Shown: positions 61,193 to 64,000 of the stretch, piece by piece
Position numbering within the stretch: the first letter of the stretch is position 1
Layout of the letters: each line of letters begins with the position of its first letter
Source: Nakamurella deserti
Lineage (GTDB): Bacteria > Actinomycetota > Actinomycetes > Mycobacteriales > Nakamurellaceae
Assembly (NCBI RefSeq): GCF_003260015.1
Contig: NZ_QCXS01000002.1
Span: 806,001-870,000, forward strand
Direction: 5' to 3'
DNA: 64,000 nt
Program-made: the position numbers and the translations under genes
The notes under the pieces: generated by a model
What the model saw: only the letters and a program-made list of their open reading frames with translations
Told to the model about the DNA's origin: nothing
The model's database searches: none

Positions 61193-62443
61193 GTGGATCC
61201 GAGTACGCCGCTGCTGCCCCTGCACCTGTCGCTGGCCGGTCGCCGCGTCGCGGTGATCGGTGGCGGGCCGGTGGCGTGGCGCAAGGTGCGCTCGGCCGTC
61301 GAGGCCGGTGCCGTGGTGACGGTGGTCGCACCGTGGGCATGCGACGAGCTGACCGCAGCGGCCGCCGCCGGCGAGGTCGCCTGGGCGTGCCGGGAGTACG
61401 CCGACGGTGACCTGGCCGGCGCGTGGCTGGTCTTCGCCGCGACCGGTGACGTCGCCACCGATGACGCGGTCGAGGTGGCCGCCGATGGCGCCCGCATCTT
61501 CTGCGTGCGAGCGTCCTCCGGCGCGGGCGCCCGCAACGCCACCCGCTCGCCGGCGGTGCTGCGTCGCGACGCGGTGACGGTCAGCGTGTCGTCGGTGGAC
61601 GGCGCCGATCCGCGGCGGGCGGTGGCCGTCCGCGACGCCATCGGACTGGCGCTGGACTCCGGACGGCTGCCGCTGCGCCGGGTGCGCGGGGGAGCGGGCC
61701 GGGTCACCCTGGTCGGCGGCGGACCGGGCAGCGTGGATCTGCTGACCCTGGCCGGTCGCCGGGCGCTGGCGGAGGCCGACGTCGTGGTGGTCGACCGGCT
61801 CGGGCCGCGCGAGGTGCTCGGTGAACTCGGCGCGGACGTCGTGATCCTGGAGGTCGGGAAGGCGCCGGGGAAGCACCCGGTGCCCCAGCACGCCATCAAC
61901 GACCTGCTCGTGGAGCACGCCCGGGCCGGCCGCCACGTGGTCCGCCTGAAGGGCGGGGACCCGTTCGTCTTCGGCCGCGGCGGCGAGGAGGTCGAGGCCT
62001 GCCGGGCCGCGGGTCTGGACGTGACCGTGGTCCCCGGCGTGTCCAGCGCCTTCGCCGTCCCCGCCGCCGCAGGCATCCCGGTCACCCACCGCGGTCTGGC
62101 CCGCCAGGTCACCGTGTTGGCCGGCCACGACGCGCACGGCGTGGTGGCGGCCGACTGGCCCGCGCTGGCCACCGCGGCGGCGGACGGCAACACCCTCGTC
62201 GTGCTGATGGGGGTCAAGCACCTGCCCTCGATCAGCGCGTCCCTGCTGGGGTCCGGGGCACCGCCCGACGTACCGGTGGCCGTCATCGAGAACGGCTGCA
62301 CCCCGGCGCAGCGACTGACCGTGGGCACCCTCGCCGACATCGCGTCGGTCGCGGTGAGCCGCGGAGTGCAGTCACCCGCCGTGGTCGTCGTCGGGCGGGT
62401 GGTCGACGCGCGGTTGGTCGACGAGCGGATGCCGATCGGCTGA
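61193..62443 (+). CDS. cysG: Siroheme synthase, CysG-like fusion (precorrin-2 dehydrogenase and uroporphyrinogen-III C-methyltransferase)
   Basis: A 416-residue fusion protein; the GTG at 61193 directly follows the narK stop. Residues 1-160 are the NAD-dependent precorrin-2 dehydrogenase/ferrochelatase part (VAVIGGGPVAWRK, VFAATGDVATDD, FCVRASSGAGARNATRSPAV). Residues about 168-410 are the methyltransferase (VTLVGGGPGSVDLLTLAGRR, VVDRLG, RLKGGDPFVFGRGGEEVEA, VVPGVSSAFAVPAAAGIPVTHRG). Together they make siroheme for NirB. The gene order nas-nirB-nirD-narK-cysG forms one functional unit. Confidence 0.95.
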   Translation: MDPSTPLLPLHLSLAGRRVAVIGGGPVAWRKVRSAVEAGAVVTVVAPWACDELTAAAAAGEVAWACREYADGDLAGAWLVFAATGDVATDDAVEVAADGARIFCVRASSGAGARNATRSPAVLRRDAVTVSVSSVDGADPRRAVAVRDAIGLALDSGRLPLRRVRGGAGRVTLVGGGPGSVDLLTLAGRRALAEADVVVVDRLGPREVLGELGADVVILEVGKAPGKHPVPQHAINDLLVEHARAGRHVVRLKGGDPFVFGRGGEEVEACRAAGLDVTVVPGVSSAFAVPAAAGIPVTHRGLARQVTVLAGHDAHGVVAADWPALATAAADGNTLVVLMGVKHLPSISASLLGSGAPPDVPVAVIENGCTPAQRLTVGTLADIASVAVSRGVQSPAVVVVGRVVDARLVDERMPIG

Positions 62444-62526
62444 AGCGTGCGGACGACCGATGAGTTCGCGGCCGGGCGGCGGTCTCATCCGGTGACAGCC
62501 GTCCGCCCGACCCCGGGAGTGCCGCC

Positions 62527-63192
62527 ATGAACGAGATCCAGGTACCCGACAGTCCCGCCGAGCTCTGGGCCGCCGTCCACGCCGCCCGCAGGTCGCTGGC
62601 CGAGGAGCTCGCGACGCTGACGCCGGACCAGTGGGCGGTCCCCACGCTCTGCACGGCGTGGACCGTCGAGGAGGTCGTCGCCCACCTGACCGCGGTCGCC
62701 TCGGTCGGCCGGATCCGTTGGATCCGCAGTGTGCTGGGCGCCCGGTTCGACTTCGACCTGCACAACGCCCGCCGGCTGGCCGAGCACCGCGGTGCCACCA
62801 CCGCCGGGACGCTCGAGCGCTTCCGGGCGGTCTCCGCAGCGTCGGTCGGGCCGTCACGGCACACCGCGGCGTGGCTCGGTGAGGTGCTCGTGCACGGCCA
62901 GGACATCCGCCGGCCGCTCGGGTCGTCGACCACGCCGTCGATCGGGGCGGCGACGGCGGTGGCCCGGTTCTTCGCCTCCCGCGACTTCGCCGTGCCCAGC
63001 CGGACCACCGCGGCCGGGCTACGGCTGGAGGCCACCGACGGGCCGTTCGCCGCCGGCGCCGGACCTCTCGTCCGGGGCGACACGATCGCGCTGGTGATGG
63101 CGCTGGCCGGCCGGCCGGCGTACCTCGCCGACCTCCACGGACCAGGTGTCGCGGCCCTGCGGCAGCGTCAGCCGGCCACCGGCCACCGCTGA
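62527..63192 (+). CDS. Maleylpyruvate isomerase-like (MDMPI) mycothiol-dependent protein
   Basis: A 221-residue DinB-fold protein with an MDMPI N-terminal domain: WAAVHAARRSLAEELATLTP, CTAWTVEEVVAHLTAVA and GEVLVHGQDIRRPLG, where the His residues are the likely metal ligands. The C-terminal part (TAAGLRLEATDGPFAAGAGP) is an SCP2-like domain with a binding pocket. Members use mycothiol for isomerisation or transfer; the substrate here is unknown. It is the second MDMPI-superfamily protein of the window. A Met start at 62527 follows GGGAG. Confidence 0.85.
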   Translation: MNEIQVPDSPAELWAAVHAARRSLAEELATLTPDQWAVPTLCTAWTVEEVVAHLTAVASVGRIRWIRSVLGARFDFDLHNARRLAEHRGATTAGTLERFRAVSAASVGPSRHTAAWLGEVLVHGQDIRRPLGSSTTPSIGAATAVARFFASRDFAVPSRTTAAGLRLEATDGPFAAGAGPLVRGDTIALVMALAGRPAYLADLHGPGVAALRQRQPATGHR

Positions 63193-63621
63193 TCAGGCAG
63201 CGGTCGTGCCCTCGTGGAAGCCGGGCAGGTGCGACGGGCCGACGAGCAGACCTTCGGGGCTGAGCAGCCGGGCGGTGGTCTGGCCCCACGGTTCGGTCTT
63301 CAGTCCGGCCGGCAGCTGCCGGCCCGCCGCCGTGAGCTCGGCCGCGCCGTCCGCCACCGCCGTGGGGGAGGCGAGCTCGAACTCGACCCAGGCCTGCGGG
63401 ACCGGGAGGTGCGACGGCCGGCCGGGGACACCGGACGTCGCCTCGGCCGCCTGCGTCAGCAGCCACAGCCCGAAGACCTTCGCACCGTCGAGCGCCCTGG
63501 CGTGGTGGTGGCCGGGGGCGATCTCGTCGAACCGGAGGCCGAGCGTGCCGGACCAGAAGCGGTGCGTCTCGTCCGGGTCGGGACCGATCGGACCGAAGCC
63601 GGCGACGAAGCGGATGTCCAT
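63193..63621 (-). CDS. VOC-family (glyoxalase-like) protein
   Basis: A 142-residue protein starting at the ATG at 63621. It has the paired beta-alpha-beta modules of the VOC superfamily: GFGPIGPDPDETHRFWSGTL with GLRFDEIAP, and WVEFELASPTAVADGAAELT with TARLLSPEGLLVG. Possible metal residues are a His in the first module and a Glu in the last strand, but this is weak. VOC members include glyoxalases, dioxygenases and resistance proteins. It is convergent with the MDMPI gene, whose stop is adjacent, and divergent from the MmcQ gene. Confidence 0.85.
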   Translation of the reverse strand: MDIRFVAGFGPIGPDPDETHRFWSGTLGLRFDEIAPGHHHARALDGAKVFGLWLLTQAAEATSGVPGRPSHLPVPQAWVEFELASPTAVADGAAELTAAGRQLPAGLKTEPWGQTTARLLSPEGLLVGPSHLPGFHEGTTAA

Positions 63622-63688
63622 CGCCGGAACGGTGGTGGTCCGGCTCCGCCGCCTCCAGGGATGCCGGGCCGCCGACCGGTGGCGGTCG

Positions 63689-63694
63689 TAGGCT
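63689..63694 (+). promoter_or_regulatory. -10 box of a leaderless promoter
   Basis: TAGGCT ends six bases before the ATG at 63701 of the MmcQ/YjbR-type gene. Confidence 0.45.
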
Positions 63695-63700
63695 CTCCCG

Positions 63701-64000
63701 ATGGCCGACCGACCGGCAACCGTGCAGGACCTCCACGACATCGCGCTCGGGCTGCCCGGAGTCACGGTCGAGCACAGCAGCGGCGGTCCGGTCTACCAGG
63801 TCGGACGGAGGTCGTTCGTGTTCTTCCGCGGCCCACGACCGGACGCGGTGGACCCGGTGACGGGGGAGCGACTGACCGACGTCATCGTGCTGTGGGTGGG
63901 TTCGGAGTCGGACAAGCAGGCGCTCGTCCAGGACCCGGCGACGCCGTTCTTCACCACACCCCACTTCGACGGTCACCGGTCGGTGCTGGTCAGGTCGTCG
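63701..64000 (+). CDS. MmcQ/YjbR family protein, N-terminal part
   Basis: The gene runs off the right edge after 100 codons. The start MADRPATVQDLHDIALGLPG, VEHSSGGPVYQVGRRSFVFF and VLWVGSESDKQALVQDPATP fit the MmcQ/YjbR (CyaY-like fold) family of small cytoplasmic proteins. Function unknown; a DNA-binding role has been proposed for some. The ATG at 63701 is supported by a TANNNT box six bases upstream. Confidence 0.8.
   Translation, partial: MADRPATVQDLHDIALGLPGVTVEHSSGGPVYQVGRRSFVFFRGPRPDAVDPVTGERLTDVIVLWVGSESDKQALVQDPATPFFTTPHFDGHRSVLVRSS

Noticed and set aside
59441-62221. 926-codon minus-strand frame opposite narK and the siroheme synthase gene.
   Set aside because: Antisense shadow of two clear genes; His/Gln/Arg-rich without motifs.

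Overview
The window is a 64 kb piece of a chromosome from a very GC-rich, mycothiol-using actinobacterium. The evidence is the gene content and order rather than any species marker: mycothione reductase, mycothiol-dependent isomerase-like proteins, ThyX, RNase J, a YlxR protein, many GTG starts, GTGA/ATGA overlaps, and a long backbone that follows the Mycobacterium order (ispG-GNAT-PBP-mapB-mtr-proS-rimP-nusA-ylxR-infB-rbfA-nrnA-truB-ribF-rpsO-pnp-M16-dapB-thyX-dapA-rnj). A genus cannot be assigned from this. No tRNA, rRNA, insertion sequence, prophage or CRISPR array was seen.

Layout. Bases 1-5000 hold the end of ispG, an acetyltransferase, a FrnE-type thiol oxidoreductase, a lipoprotein penicillin-binding protein and mapB. 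Bases 4985-6600 carry no convincing gene; they hold an array of long imperfect palindromes between convergent genes. Then come mtr, a RIO-family kinase, yaaA and a fructosamine-kinase homologue driven by back-to-back promoters, and proS (to 13.1 kb). Bases 13.3-15.4 kb hold small proteins, including a lipoprotein gene that appears frameshifted. From 15.5 to 21.2 kb is the rimP-nusA-ylxR-infB-rbfA translation and transcription operon. A LacI-controlled carbohydrate ABC transporter flanked by two esterase-type hydrolases (21.3-27.7 kb) is inserted between rbfA and nrnA. From 28.1 to 40.9 kb follow nrnA, an MFS transporter, truB, ribF, sppA, a probable inactive beta-lactamase homologue, rpsO, pnp, an M16 peptidase, dapB and a TPR membrane protein. 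Bases 41-49 kb are more accessory: membrane protein, GNAT, a Tat-exported 880-residue carbohydrate-active-looking protein, YcaQ-like protein, a short gamma-glutamyltransferase homologue, and a DUF4097/ribbon-helix-helix pair. Bases 49.3-54.1 kb hold ferritin, thyX, a mycothiol-type protein, dapA and rnj. Bases 54.2-62.4 kb form a complete nitrate assimilation block (nitrate reductase, NirB, NirD, NarK, siroheme synthase). The window ends with an MDMPI-type protein, a VOC protein and a truncated MmcQ/YjbR gene.

Functional links. The siroheme synthase supplies the cofactor of NirB, NarK brings nitrate in, and the molybdopterin reductase feeds nitrite to NirBD. The rimP-rbfA operon together with rpsO, truB, pnp and rnj forms a ribosome-maturation and RNA-decay neighbourhood. 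dapA and dapB supply diaminopimelate for the wall that the PBP cross-links. At least a dozen genes have a TANNNT box ending 6-8 bases before the start codon, which fits leaderless transcription.

The least explained items are the palindrome array at 5-6.3 kb, a chain of three overlapping minigenes before infB, a nitrate reductase frame that runs on into a downstream small gene, an operator-like repeat set over the ribbon-helix-helix gene start, and a perfect 16-bp inverted repeat enclosing the start of the M16 peptidase gene.
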